NCBI RefSeq assembly: GCF_035658495.1
Contig: NZ_CP141944.1
Coordinates: forward strand, 1,824,001-1,888,000
DNA: 64,000 bases
Direction of reading: 5' to 3'
Source of the DNA: Novosphingobium sp. RL4
Lineage (GTDB): Bacteria > Pseudomonadota > Alphaproteobacteria > Sphingomonadales > Sphingomonadaceae
Position 1 is the first letter of the stretch, and each line of letters opens with the position of its first letter. Below are positions 33,017 to 40,805 of the stretch, piece after piece. Below the pieces are notes generated by a model. That model ran no database searches, was not told the DNA's origin, and was given only the letters and a program-made list of their open reading frames with translations. The position numbers were made by a program, and so were the translations under genes.

Positions 33017-33202
33017 CTACCAGGCTTCGTCCTTGTAGCAATCTGCGCACGGCTGCGCCTCAGTGCAACGCGCAATGCCGTGGGAACAGTTGTGGGCGGG
33101 TTTTGGGATGAGTCCTAGGACACGTCGAATGAGCATAAGCAGAGGCATTTCAGGACGATATCTGACTTTGATGCGAGGGCCAAGGCTCGAGATGGGCGAC
33201 AC
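33017..33202 (-). CDS. Possible small Cys-rich leftward ORF (61 aa)
   Basis: GTG at 33202 opens a frame starting MSPISSLGPRIKVRYRPEMP and ending with a Cys/His cluster (HNCSHGIARC, CADC). It converges on the tail-fibre gene in a 255-base gap. The Cys pattern looks non-random, but the ribosome site is poor and a forward 68-codon frame (33063-33269) overlaps. If real, it may be a lysogenic-conversion or regulatory protein. Confidence 0.35.
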   Translation of the reverse strand: MSPISSLGPRIKVRYRPEMPLLMLIRRVLGLIPKPAHNCSHGIARCTEAQPCADCYKDEAW

Positions 33203-33268
33203 ACCTAACTTGCAGATGATTTCTAGTTTTCTTCATTCTGAGCGGTTGAAGTTGGGGTGCACATACTG

Positions 33269-33628
33269 ATGACGAATATCCTCGAAGCATTTGGCGGATG
33301 GGCCGCCGGCGGGTTCGGCGCTGGCGGCGGGTTCTTTGCCGTGAAGTGGCTGCTGGAATTCATCGCCGGACGGACGGACGCGCGGGAGGCTGCGCTGGAT
33401 CAGGACACGCGCTTCGTGATCGAGAACCTGAAGGCCGAGGTGGCCCGCCTGTTCGACCGCGTGACCACGCTGGAAACCGAAGTGGCGGAATGCCGGCAGG
33501 CGCACGCCAATGCCGAAGCGAAGGTGATCCAGCTGCTCGCCCAGCGGCAGGGCCTCGGCGAAGCGCGGGAACATGCACAACTGATCGTCTCGGCCGAGCG
33601 GGTCGCGGCGCGGCAACAGGGGAACTGA
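33269..33628 (+). CDS. Small membrane-anchored coiled-coil protein (119 aa)
   Basis: Gly-rich hydrophobic N-terminus (GGWAAGGFGAGGGFFAVKWL) followed by a coiled coil from residue 40 to 105 (ENLKAEVARLFDRVTTLETE). First gene of the lysis cassette; such proteins are sometimes annotated as spanin or holin-associated. A GTG start at 33257 is possible. Confidence 0.6.
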   Translation: MTNILEAFGGWAAGGFGAGGGFFAVKWLLEFIAGRTDAREAALDQDTRFVIENLKAEVARLFDRVTTLETEVAECRQAHANAEAKVIQLLAQRQGLGEAREHAQLIVSAERVAARQQGN

Positions 33629-33629
33629 G

Positions 33630-34232
33630 ATGGACGTTCGCAAGCCGATCTTCGATGCCGTGCGCGGTGCGGCGCCGAAGGGCCTTTTCAATGATGCCGG
33701 CAATGTGCTGGCGCTGGACAACCTGCTGGATGCGTTCGGCGTGGCGCGGCCGCTTGCGACCGAGCTGCGCGCCAGCGCGGCCGGCATCGCCCTGATGCAC
33801 AAGTGGGAGGGCTGCGCGCGCAAGCGCGGCGATGGCCAGTTCGAGGCTTATCCCGATCCCGGAAGCAAGGATGGCAAGCCCTGGACGATCGGGTGGGGTT
33901 CCACCGGCAGCGGTATCGGCCCCGGCACGGTATGGTCTCAGGCGCAGTGCGATGCGCGGTTCGTGAACGACCTGGTGCGATACGAAAAGGAAGTGCGCGC
34001 GGCGATCGGCAGTTCTCCCACCACGCAGGCGCAGTTCGATGCGCTGGTTTCGTTCCACTACAACACCGGCGCGATCGGCAAGGCCACGCTGACGAAGCGC
34101 CACATCGCCGGCGACTATGCCGGGGCGGCGGCCGAGTTCGGCAAGTGGATCTACAACGACGGTGCGGTGATGGAGGGGCTGAAGCGTCGCCGCGCGGATG
34201 AGGCGGCGCTTTATGCCGGGGGTGCGGCGTGA
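33630..34232 (+). CDS. Endolysin, GH24 lysozyme
   Basis: 200 aa. The T4/P22-type muramidase core has the catalytic Glu in HKWEGC (about E60), Asp in YPDPGSK (about 75) and Thr in TIGWGST (about 92). The spacing is longer than in T4 lysozyme. Later QAQFDALVSFHYNTGAIGK is the conserved helix of the family. A 45-residue N-terminal extension has no signal peptide, so export relies on the holin next door. It cleaves peptidoglycan at the end of the lytic cycle. Confidence 0.9.
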   Translation: MDVRKPIFDAVRGAAPKGLFNDAGNVLALDNLLDAFGVARPLATELRASAAGIALMHKWEGCARKRGDGQFEAYPDPGSKDGKPWTIGWGSTGSGIGPGTVWSQAQCDARFVNDLVRYEKEVRAAIGSSPTTQAQFDALVSFHYNTGAIGKATLTKRHIAGDYAGAAAEFGKWIYNDGAVMEGLKRRRADEAALYAGGAA

Positions 34233-34522
34233 GCTGGACAAATGCCCTTCGCGGTGCCGGCGGCCAGATCGAGCTCAACCGCGTGGTCGGCTTCATCGGC
34301 GGCATGGCCTACATTGCCGGCGCCCATGTTTTCATCGCCTGGGACATGCTGGCCCACCAGCGCGAATTCGACCTTGCCGGATACTGCACGCTGTTCCCGG
34401 CCGGGCTGGCGATCGTCGCCGGCGGTACGGCGGTGGCGGTGGCGGTGAAGGATCGCAACGTTGCCACCGCGCGCTCGATCGACAAGGCATCCGGAACCAC
34501 GATGGCGGAACAGGGAGTATGA
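34229..34522 (+). CDS. Holin-like membrane protein (97 aa)
   Basis: Overlaps the endolysin stop. Two or three hydrophobic segments (VVGFIGGMAYIAGAHVFIAW and LFPAGLAIVAGGTAVAVAV) with a polar C-terminus. Position between endolysin and spanins, and size, fit a holin that permeabilises the inner membrane. Confidence 0.75.
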   Translation: MSWTNALRGAGGQIELNRVVGFIGGMAYIAGAHVFIAWDMLAHQREFDLAGYCTLFPAGLAIVAGGTAVAVAVKDRNVATARSIDKASGTTMAEQGV

Positions 34523-34857
34523 TTGCACTCCTGAACCGCCTGGGCCTCACTGGGCGCGTTCATCGCGTCCTCGCGGCGCTTGCCCTGGCGGCAGCCTGTC
34601 TCGCGCTCCTGTGGCTCTGGGCGCGATCTCATGACGAAAAGCAACAGGCGGCGGGTGCTTCCGCCCAGCGCGAGGGTGACCTGCGCGAAACCATCAATCG
34701 GGCGGAGCAGGGAAATGCGGCGCGTGTGGAAATCCAGGATGCCTTCAACCGCGGCGATGGCCGCAGCACTGCTGTCTATGACCAGTGCCTGCGGACAGCC
34801 CGAACCCCCGCGAACTGCGAGCGATTTCTGCCTCGTGAGCAAGCGACTGACCGCTGA
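34519..34857 (+). CDS. Inner-membrane spanin (Rz-like)
   Basis: 112 aa, start overlapping the holin stop (ATGA). One N-terminal transmembrane helix (RVLAALALAAACLALLWLWA) then a charged periplasmic helix (EKQQAAGASAQREGDLRETI). With the overlapping downstream frame it forms an Rz/Rz1-type pair. Confidence 0.7.
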   Translation: MIALLNRLGLTGRVHRVLAALALAAACLALLWLWARSHDEKQQAAGASAQREGDLRETINRAEQGNAARVEIQDAFNRGDGRSTAVYDQCLRTARTPANCERFLPREQATDR

Positions 34858-34972
34858 GCCTGCACCGGCGGCCGGACAGGATGATCCTGGGAACAGGTTC
34901 GATACGGACGAAACCTTCGCCGAGGTGATCGCGCACAACCAGGTTTATGACCGGTTATGTATCAATCGGTGA
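34739..34972 (+). CDS. Probable outer-membrane spanin (Rz1-like), overlapping frame
   Basis: About 77 aa in the +1 frame relative to the inner-membrane spanin, overlapping it by 119 bases. The N-terminus has a short hydrophobic signal ending MTSACGQPE, an imperfect lipobox with the Cys as lipidation candidate, then DFCLVSKRLTAEPAPAA and a terminal NRFDTDETFAEVIAHNQVYD, a motif common at the end of alphaproteobacterial phage lysis cassettes. Start could be the ATG at 34739 or 34757. Confidence 0.55.
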   Translation: MPSTAAMAAALLSMTSACGQPEPPRTASDFCLVSKRLTAEPAPAAGQDDPGNRFDTDETFAEVIAHNQVYDRLCINR

Positions 34973-34978
34973 TGTGCA

Positions 34979-35485
34979 TTAAGCAGCGCAGGCGCGGCCA
35001 TAAGCTTTGTTGGCTGCCCGCGCGATGGGGTAGGCTTGCGCATCGTTTACCGGCAGCTTCTCGTCCTTCGCGGTCGTGACGAGCCAATACAGGGCGCGCC
35101 GCACGATAAACCCCGACACTGCCGTGCGAAGGCTATCATACAGGAGTGCGTCGATGACGAACCTGTTGAACTGCTGGTCTTGTCCCCGCGACAATGCGTG
35201 CATAGCCTGGGCAAGCGCGGTGTCTCTATCCGCGCGCGGCCGCGACATCAGGCCCGCAAGGAAAGTGCGGGTCATCATGCCATCGCCAGCCCGACACACT
35301 ACGAATTCCACGAAATCGCCAACGACTACCGGAACGGTCTTGTCCTGAAGTAACTGATTTGCGTGATATTCCAGGCTACCCCAAACGGCGTCGGCTAGCC
35401 GTAGCCTTGAGGCGGCGCGCCGAAAATACCACGCAGCCGCAAACGGTGCGGCAAGAACTATGGCAGCGATGGCAATCATGTACAT
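34979..35485 (-). CDS. Membrane-anchored cargo protein (168 aa)
   Basis: A single N-terminal transmembrane helix (MIAIAAIVLAAPFAAAWYF) precedes a helical soluble domain with DTALAQAMHALSRGQDQQFN. It runs against the late genes, converging on the spanin gene, and forms a pair with the next small membrane protein 15 bases upstream. Late-end, opposite-strand genes of this type are usually lysogenic cargo. No family recognised. Confidence 0.6.
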   Translation of the reverse strand: MYMIAIAAIVLAAPFAAAWYFRRAASRLRLADAVWGSLEYHANQLLQDKTVPVVVGDFVEFVVCRAGDGMMTRTFLAGLMSRPRADRDTALAQAMHALSRGQDQQFNRFVIDALLYDSLRTAVSGFIVRRALYWLVTTAKDEKLPVNDAQAYPIARAANKAYGRACAA

Positions 35486-35500
35486 GGTCGCGCTCCCTTC

Positions 35501-35752
35501 CTAGTTGCGCCGGTTTTGACGGTTGGAGGTTAACTTTTTCCTGCTCTGGCCTACACGTTCGTCCAGTTTTCGCATTTCCGTGCGATGAACAATTATCTGC
35601 TTAACTACGCCATTCGGCAAGCAGCAGATCACGAAGGCTATCGCGAGTACAACGCATAGGAACGCCCAGGGATGCGAAACCATCGCATCCAACAGCGCCA
35701 TAACGAAGTTCGAAGCCTTCTCCGCATCCTCGAGCTTATCATCAACCCCCAT
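35501..35752 (-). CDS. Small membrane cargo protein (83 aa)
   Basis: One strong transmembrane helix (PWAFLCVVLAIAFVICCLP) in the middle, acidic N-terminus and very basic C-terminus (RKKLTSNRQNRRN). Paired with the downstream anchored protein, possibly as a two-component membrane system. Upstream sequence is AT-rich (35760-35880) and may hold their promoter, though no box is convincing. Confidence 0.55.
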   Translation of the reverse strand: MGVDDKLEDAEKASNFVMALLDAMVSHPWAFLCVVLAIAFVICCLPNGVVKQIIVHRTEMRKLDERVGQSRKKLTSNRQNRRN

Positions 35753-35883
35753 GATTCGCCGGTTAGCACGTAGATAGAATATGCCAAGTGCTCATATGGG
35801 ATGTACCGAATATAGAACCATTGCGGCGTAAAGAGGGTGAAGGAGCAGAAACTTCTACCTTGCTGAGCCTATTATAGATGCGT

Positions 35884-36048
35884 CTAGGACTTACTCCGCA
35901 GCCGCTGGATAAGCGCTGGGACGATGTCGAGCAGGTGCGCTATATCCTCGGCGTTGGCGCCTTCGCGCTCGGCCTGGTCGTATCGGTGCTGGGCCAGTCG
36001 CATCAGGTCGTGATCGGTGAGAGGCAGCGTGAGTTGGTCACCCGTCAT
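35884..36048 (-). CDS. Small helical protein (54 aa)
   Basis: ATG 36048 (MTGDQLTLPLTDHDLMRLAQ), overlapping the upstream gene by 11 bases. Highly charged helices follow. The longer frame to 36180 would lie in the upstream gene. No family recognised; second gene of an operon behind the SOS box. Confidence 0.55.
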   Translation of the reverse strand: MTGDQLTLPLTDHDLMRLAQHRYDQAEREGANAEDIAHLLDIVPALIQRLRSKS

Positions 36049-36382
36049 GATGAGGCGCCCTTGTCTTGATGGTTCCTGGTTTACGGTCCCCCAGCGCGGT
36101 TTTCGCTGCGATGAGAAGCGCTTCGCCTGGGCTCCGGCCGGAGCCGATCGCCTCGCCGTTCCCGGTTGAGGCGGTGGCACCTGAAGCGTCCCAGGTCACT
36201 GAGCCGCCCGACGATCCAAACACATAACGGATCAGCGCACTCTCTGACGCCTGACAGTCTAGCATGCGTTCCAAGCCGTTTAGCTCGGCGCGCCAGCTGT
36301 ACCACGGGCTGCTTCCCCGTTCAGGCTCTGGGTTCAGCGCCAGCCAGGTAGATCGAATGCGGTGGAAAAGTATGTCGGCCAT
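36038..36382 (-). CDS. Hypothetical phage-end protein (114 aa)
   Basis: Begins MADILFHRIRSTWLALNPEP. Contains a Ser/Gly/Thr-rich central part and AGEALLIAAKTALG-like helix (SPGEALLIAAKTALG), a pattern found in small phage Ea59-like/unknown proteins that contain a YSWRAELNGL-like segment. First gene of the rightmost leftward operon, preceded by a -35-like TTGACC (36418-36413) and the SOS box, so expression may rise after DNA damage. Confidence 0.55.
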   Translation of the reverse strand: MADILFHRIRSTWLALNPEPERGSSPWYSWRAELNGLERMLDCQASESALIRYVFGSSGGSVTWDASGATASTGNGEAIGSGRSPGEALLIAAKTALGDRKPGTIKTRAPHHDG

Positions 36383-36425
36383 TCACGAACAAAGCGCTCT
36401 CGCTCCGAGTCGGGTCAAGGGATTT

Positions 36426-36440
36426 GTTCTGCATATGTTC
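36426..36440. promoter_or_regulatory. LexA (SOS) box
   Basis: GTTCTGCATATGTTC is an exact match to the alphaproteobacterial LexA consensus GTTC-N7-GTTC. It lies 8 bp upstream of a minus-strand TTGACC that would serve the operon starting at 36382. The window's only clear copy. Confidence 0.65.
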
Positions 36441-36500
36441 TGAATTATCGAAGCTGACGCGCCAACAAAACAGGGCCCGAAGGCGGTTAGCCCCGGGCCC

Positions 36501-36534
36501 ATGTTGGAATTCCAACATTGGAAATGTTGGAATT
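36501..36534. repeat. 18-bp perfect palindrome plus third half-site at prophage right end
   Basis: ATGTTGGAATTCCAACAT (36501-36518) is a perfect dyad; ATGTTGGAATT recurs at 36524-36534, 23 bp from the first copy. It lies between the last phage gene and the 3' end of the 6S RNA, the expected place for integrase arm or core sites. Confidence 0.6.
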
Positions 36535-36551
36535 ATGAGGCTAAGTCTTTG

Positions 36552-36724
36552 AAAAACGGTGACGGGTCCACCATGGGTCGTTTCCTAGAAATCCTCTGAC
36601 GCCTCGACGTCAGGTGGGGACCATATGCGTCGGACCACGGTCCGGGCAGGGACAGCCCCCAATGGATTGCTTATAGCCTCAGGGATGTTCGAACGGCACG
36701 TGCCGGGCAGATCCCGTCCCCCCT
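36552..36724 (-). ncRNA. ssrS: 6S RNA
   Basis: The minus strand downstream of zapA folds as a long imperfect rod: a 5' GACGGG (about 36718-36713) pairs with a 3' CCCGTC (36566-36561), followed by a TTTTT run at 36556-36552 ending the transcript. Interior sequences such as TTCGAACATCCCTGAGGC and GGTCCCCACCTGACGTC are typical of alphaproteobacterial 6S RNA with its open central bubble. zapA-ssrS linkage is widespread in proteobacteria. It binds housekeeping RNA polymerase as a promoter mimic in stationary phase. End points are approximate. Confidence 0.7.
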
Positions 36725-36727
36725 TAG

Positions 36728-37066
36728 TTAGGCGTTCGGCGAGCCATCCTCAAGGCGCTGCGCGAGATTTTCGACATGATCGGCAATCTTTGCGAGTTTT
36801 TCCGCGAAGGCGGGCGGAAACGCGGGCTCGGCGGGAGCCGGGGGAGGGGGTGCCTGGACCGGGGGGCGTTGGCGAAGTTCGTGCAGTTCGTCTGCCAGCA
36901 TCAGTGAGGCAAACAGCAGCATGCGGGGTTCGGTCTGTCCCACGACGCCGGCATGACCGAGCTTCTCGTCGATCATCGCCGCAAGCTTCGTGACGTGAGC
37001 TTCCTCGCCGTCTGCGCAGGCGAGCATGAATTCGCGCCCGCCGATCGTAAGGGTGATGTTTGCCAT
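36728..37066 (-). CDS. zapA: Cell division protein ZapA
   Basis: 112 aa. The N-terminal ZapA domain (ITLTIGGREFMLACADGEEA, then LLFASLMLADELHELR) is followed by a Pro-rich linker and a C-terminal helix. ZapA crosslinks FtsZ protofilaments at midcell. It lies just upstream of 6S RNA and 8 bases after a small coiled-coil gene, the standard arrangement. Confidence 0.9.
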   Translation of the reverse strand: MANITLTIGGREFMLACADGEEAHVTKLAAMIDEKLGHAGVVGQTEPRMLLFASLMLADELHELRQRPPVQAPPPPAPAEPAFPPAFAEKLAKIADHVENLAQRLEDGSPNA

Positions 37067-37074
37067 GGCTGCTA

Positions 37075-37272
37075 TCAGGACCGGCGCTGCGCGAGGAGCG
37101 CGTCGATCTCGCCGAGCGCTTCCTCCACGGTGCCGCGAAGCCTGCCATGACGGTCCTGCAGGGCGCGGGTTTGCGATACCACACGTTCCAGCCGCGAAAG
37201 TGCGGCTTCGATCCGATCGATCGCCGTCTGGGCCGCTGCTTCGTTCGTCGCCTTGCTGGTCGCTTCGTTCAT
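37075..37272 (-). CDS. Small coiled-coil protein paired with ZapA (65 aa)
   Basis: MNEATSKATNEAAAQTAIDR then a heptad-like coil (IEAALSRLERVVSQTRALQD). It resembles the short DUF4164/ZapB-like proteins encoded before zapA in alphaproteobacteria and may act in the same divisome layer. The longer upstream frame is noncoding by composition. Confidence 0.7.
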   Translation of the reverse strand: MNEATSKATNEAAAQTAIDRIEAALSRLERVVSQTRALQDRHGRLRGTVEEALGEIDALLAQRRS

Positions 37273-37504
37273 GGGCGAGTGGCTACAGTGAAAAAGCCAA
37301 AACGCAATCAATTGGCGGCCCTTGTTCACAATCCTTTCGATCAACCGAGGCGATTGTGCCACCATGTGATTGGCACACATATGTACAAGCCCCCATGTAC
37401 GGGAGGCCTAAATGGACGTTAGGCGAACTTGACGGGAGACGGCCTCGCCCTAAAGGGGGTCGGCAAGTTCGAATCGTCCCATTTTCCGTTTCCGGAGCCT
37501 CACG
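37273..37504. promoter_or_regulatory. Divergent intergenic region, zapA operon / tkt operon
   Basis: 230 bases of lower GC between divergent genes, so promoters for both must lie here. An inverted repeat GTACA-N8-TGTAC at 37383-37400 is the only dyad I see and may be an operator for the glycolytic genes. No sigma box is clear enough to call. Confidence 0.4.
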
Positions 37505-39493
37505 ATGACCCTTGCTGCTGACCGTCTCGCGCCGATGGCCAATGCCATCCGCGCGCTGTCGATGGACGCGGTCCAGGCGGCCAACAGTGGCCACCCCGGC
37601 ATGCCCATGGGCATGGCCGATGTCGCGACCGTCCTTTTCGCCAAGTTCCTCAAGTTCGATCCCGCCGCGCCCAAGTGGGCCGACCGCGACCGCTTCGTGC
37701 TGTCGGCCGGTCACGGATCGATGCTGATCTACTCGCTGCTCCACCTGACCGGCTATGCCAGCCCGACGATGGACGACATCCGTGGCTTCCGTCAGCTGGG
37801 CTCGGTCTGCGCCGGTCACCCGGAAAACTTCCTGATCGAAGGCGTCGAATGCACCACCGGCCCGCTCGGCCAGGGTCTGGCCATGGCGGTCGGCATGGCG
37901 ATGGCGGAGCGTCAGCTCAACGCCACCTTCGGCGACGATCTGGTCGATCACAAGACCTGGGTCATCGCCGGTGACGGCTGCCTCATGGAAGGCATCAACC
38001 ACGAAGCCATCGGTCTTGCCGGCACGCTCAAGCTGGGCCGCCTGAAGGTGCTGTGGGACGACAACAAGATCACCATCGACGGCGACACCTCGCTGTCGAC
38101 CAGCGAAGACATCCCGGCGCGCTACCGCGCTTCGGGCTGGGACGTGTTCGAGTGCGACGGTCATGACTTCGCCGACATTGAGCGCGCGCTGGCCGAGGCT
38201 GCCGCTTCGGACAAGCCTACGCTGGTCGCCTGCAAGACCGTGATCGGCAAGGGGGCCCCCAACAAGCAGGGCGGCCACGACGTTCACGGCGCTGCGCTGG
38301 GCGAGGCCGAAGTGGCCGCTGCCCGCGAATACCTGGGCTGGACCTCGGCTCCCTTCGAGGTTCCGGCGGAAATCCTGGCCGACTGGCGCTCGCTGGGTCA
38401 GGCCGGTGCCACGGCTCATGCCGACTGGTTCGGCCGCCTTGCCGCTTCCGACAAGGCTGACGAGTTCACACGCCGCATGGCCGGCGAACTGCCGGAGACC
38501 GACGCGATCCGTGCCAAGCTGGCCGAATGGCTGGAAGGCGATTCCACCGTGGCCACCCGCAAGGCTTCGGAAAACTGGCTGAATGTGCTGGCCCCGGCGA
38601 TCCCCGAGATGATCGGCGGTTCTGCCGACCTTACCGGTTCGAACAACACCAAGGCCAAGTGCCAGGAACCGTTCACGCCGGACAACTACGGCGGCCGCTA
38701 CGTCTACTATGGCATCCGTGAATTCGGCATGGCCGCGGCCTTGAACGGCATGGCGCTGCATGGCGGCGTGATCCCCTATGGCGGCACCTTCCTGATCTTC
38801 TCGGACTACTGCCGCAATGCGATCCGCCTCTCGGCGCTGCAGCAGACCCGCGCGATCTACGTGCTGACCCACGATTCGATCGGCCTTGGCGAAGACGGCC
38901 CGACCCACCAGCCGGTCGAGCATGTGATGTCCATGCGCATGATCCCGAACCTTTACGTGTTCCGTCCCGCGGACGTCATCGAGACGGCGGAATGCTGGAA
39001 TATCGCGCTGGAATCGCAGGACACCCCTTCGGTGCTGGCGCTTACCCGCCAGAACCTGCCGCAGTTGCGCAAGACGGGCGACATGCTCTCGGCACGCGGC
39101 GCCTACACGCTCCGCCATGCCGAGGGCGACCGCAAGGTCATCCTCATCGCCACCGGTTCGGAAGTCGAACTGGCGGTGAAGGTGAAGGCCGAGCTGGAAT
39201 CGCAGGGAATCGGCGCCGACGTGGTCTCGATGCCGTGCATGGAGCTCTTCGCCGCTCAGGACGAAGCCTACCAGCACGAGGTTCTGCCGAACGATCCGTC
39301 GATCCTGAAGGTCTCGATCGAGGCCGGCGTCACCATGGGCTGGGAGCGCTATACCGCGCAGAGCCGCAACGGCGGCCTGAATATCGGTCTGGACCGCTTC
39401 GGCGCCTCGGCTCCGGCCAAGGACCTCTTCGCTCGCTTCGGCTTCACCGTCGATGCGATCGTTCCGAAGATTCTCAATAAACTCAGCGTGTAA
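37505..39493 (+). CDS. tkt: Transketolase
   Basis: 662 aa, full length. N-terminal ThDP-binding domain has GHGSMLIYSLLHLTGY, the diphosphate-metal motif GDGCLMEGINHEAIG and DDNKITIDG; the Pyr domain has the GIREFGMAAALNGMALHG catalytic region and DSIGLGEDGPTHQPVEH; the C-terminal domain is intact. It moves two-carbon units in the pentose phosphate/Calvin-type shuffle. First gene of a run with gap and pgk, 15 bases before gap. Confidence 0.97.
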   Translation: MTLAADRLAPMANAIRALSMDAVQAANSGHPGMPMGMADVATVLFAKFLKFDPAAPKWADRDRFVLSAGHGSMLIYSLLHLTGYASPTMDDIRGFRQLGSVCAGHPENFLIEGVECTTGPLGQGLAMAVGMAMAERQLNATFGDDLVDHKTWVIAGDGCLMEGINHEAIGLAGTLKLGRLKVLWDDNKITIDGDTSLSTSEDIPARYRASGWDVFECDGHDFADIERALAEAAASDKPTLVACKTVIGKGAPNKQGGHDVHGAALGEAEVAAAREYLGWTSAPFEVPAEILADWRSLGQAGATAHADWFGRLAASDKADEFTRRMAGELPETDAIRAKLAEWLEGDSTVATRKASENWLNVLAPAIPEMIGGSADLTGSNNTKAKCQEPFTPDNYGGRYVYYGIREFGMAAALNGMALHGGVIPYGGTFLIFSDYCRNAIRLSALQQTRAIYVLTHDSIGLGEDGPTHQPVEHVMSMRMIPNLYVFRPADVIETAECWNIALESQDTPSVLALTRQNLPQLRKTGDMLSARGAYTLRHAEGDRKVILIATGSEVELAVKVKAELESQGIGADVVSMPCMELFAAQDEAYQHEVLPNDPSILKVSIEAGVTMGWERYTAQSRNGGLNIGLDRFGASAPAKDLFARFGFTVDAIVPKILNKLSV

Positions 39494-39508
39494 ACAGGAG
39501 AATTGCAC

Positions 39509-40516
39509 ATGGCGACCAAGGTTGCGATCAACGGTTTCGGACGTATCGGGCGCAACGTCGCGCGCGCCATTCTCGAGCGCACGGACCACGACCTCGAACT
39601 GGTTTCGATCAACGACCTTGCCGACGCCAAGGCCAATGCCCTCCTGTTCAAGCGTGACAGCGTCCACGGTACTTTCGAAGGCACTGTGGAAGTCGACGGC
39701 ACTGACCTGATCGTAAACGGCAAGCGTATCCACGTCACTGCCGAGCGCGATCCGGCCAACCTGCCGCACGCCGCGCAGGGCATCGAGATCGTCCTGGAAT
39801 GCACCGGTTTCTTCACCAACAAGGAAGCGGCCTCCAAGCACATCGACGCCGGCGCTAAGCGCGTTCTGGTTTCGGCCCCCGCCAAGGGCGTGGACCTCAC
39901 CGTCGTTTACGGCGTGAACCACAAGGAACTGACCGCCGAGCACGTCGTCGTCTCGAACGCATCGTGCACCACCAACTGCCTGGCACCTTTCGCCAAGGTT
40001 CTGCATGAGAAGATCGGTATCGAGCGCGGTCTGATGACCACGATCCACTCGTACACCAACGACCAGAAGATCCTCGACCAGATCCACAGCGACCCGCGCC
40101 GCGCCCGCGCCGCCGCGATGAACATGATCCCGACCAGCACCGGCGCTGCCGTTGCCGTGGGCCTCGTTCTTCCGGACCTCAAGGGCAAGCTCGACGGTTC
40201 GTCGATCCGCGTGCCGACCCCGAACGTCTCGGTCGTCGACCTGACCTTCGTGCCGAAGCGCGACACGACCACCGAGGAAGTCAACGCGCTGCTCAAGGAA
40301 GCGGCCGAGGGCGAGCTCAAGGGCGTGCTTGGTTACACCGAGGAACCGCTGGTTTCGATCGACTTCAACCACGATGCGCATTCGTCGACCATCGACAGCC
40401 TTGAGACTTCGGTTCTCGAAGGCAAGCTGGTCCGCGTCCTGTCGTGGTACGATAACGAGTGGGGCTTCTCCAACCGCATGGTCGACACGGCCGGCGTGAT
40501 GGCGGGCCTGCTCTGA
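39509..40516 (+). CDS. gap: Glyceraldehyde-3-phosphate dehydrogenase
   Basis: 335 aa from ATG 39509, preceded by AGGAG at 8 bases. NAD-binding INGFGRIGR at the N-terminus, catalytic Cys in SNASCTTNC and the [13 protein letters not shown]-terminal signature. The residue after the second beta strand (SINDLADAK) favours NAD. Oxidises glyceraldehyde 3-phosphate to 1,3-bisphosphoglycerate, feeding PGK downstream. Confidence 0.97.
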   Translation: MATKVAINGFGRIGRNVARAILERTDHDLELVSINDLADAKANALLFKRDSVHGTFEGTVEVDGTDLIVNGKRIHVTAERDPANLPHAAQGIEIVLECTGFFTNKEAASKHIDAGAKRVLVSAPAKGVDLTVVYGVNHKELTAEHVVVSNASCTTNCLAPFAKVLHEKIGIERGLMTTIHSYTNDQKILDQIHSDPRRARAAAMNMIPTSTGAAVAVGLVLPDLKGKLDGSSIRVPTPNVSVVDLTFVPKRDTTTEEVNALLKEAAEGELKGVLGYTEEPLVSIDFNHDAHSSTIDSLETSVLEGKLVRVLSWYDNEWGFSNRMVDTAGVMAGLL

Positions 40517-40805
40517 GGACCTGATGGAGACGGGCCGTCTCGTCGGCAGCGTGCGGGAGGAGGAGCCTGTATGCGCCGGTGAAACGGCGGTCCGTCGCCC
40601 GACTGTCGCCGCGGGAGTCCATACCGGACTTTCGCGGCGCGGTGCGTCCGGAGCCCGTCTCGCGGGCCGGAACATCGAGGAATGCTCCCGGTCCTGAACC
40701 GGGAAACTGAACCGGCGCGGACCTGTACGCCGTGCCTTCGAGCGGCGGGCCCGGCGCGGGCCCGCAGGACGGCGCTATCGCCGCCGTCGAGATAAGGATC
40801 GAGCA
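40517..40805 (+). other. Structured gap-pgk intergenic leader
   Basis: No ORF. Contains GAGACGG/CCGTCTC (40527-40541), and a nine-pair hairpin GCGGGCCCG / CGGGCCCGC with a 3-base loop (40745-40765), close to the pgk start, plus other GC-rich dyads. Could be a processing or attenuation region that sets the gap:pgk ratio. Confidence 0.45.

Larger units (their letters stand above)
1..36551. mobile_element. Temperate podovirus-like prophage, left end outside window
   Basis: The block from the left edge to about 36.55 kb holds a lambda-style immunity region, replication genes, terminase, portal, scaffold, capsid, T7-type tail tube and ejection proteins, a tail fibre and a lysis cassette in canonical order with start-stop overlaps throughout. 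No integrase is visible; the leftward operon runs off the left edge, so integrase and attL are probably there. The right border is placed between the last phage-like gene (start at 36382) and the 3' end of the 6S RNA gene (about 36552). All visible structural genes are intact. No phage RNA polymerase is present, so this is not a true T7-type autographivirus. Confidence 0.9.

Noticed and set aside
29702..36382. Diversity-generating retroelement, as in BPP-1-type phages
   Set aside because: No reverse transcriptase motif and no template-variable repeat pair seen around the fibre gene.
1..36551. Integrase gene
   Set aside because: No tyrosine or serine recombinase motif in any frame; presumed to lie left of the window.
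37381..37400. Sigma-54 promoter upstream of tkt
   Set aside because: TGGCAC is present nearby, but the required GC element at the -12 position is missing.
37283..40675. Leftward 1130-codon open frame opposite tkt and gap
   Set aside because: Two highly conserved enzymes are encoded on the other strand; the antisense product has no recognisable domain.
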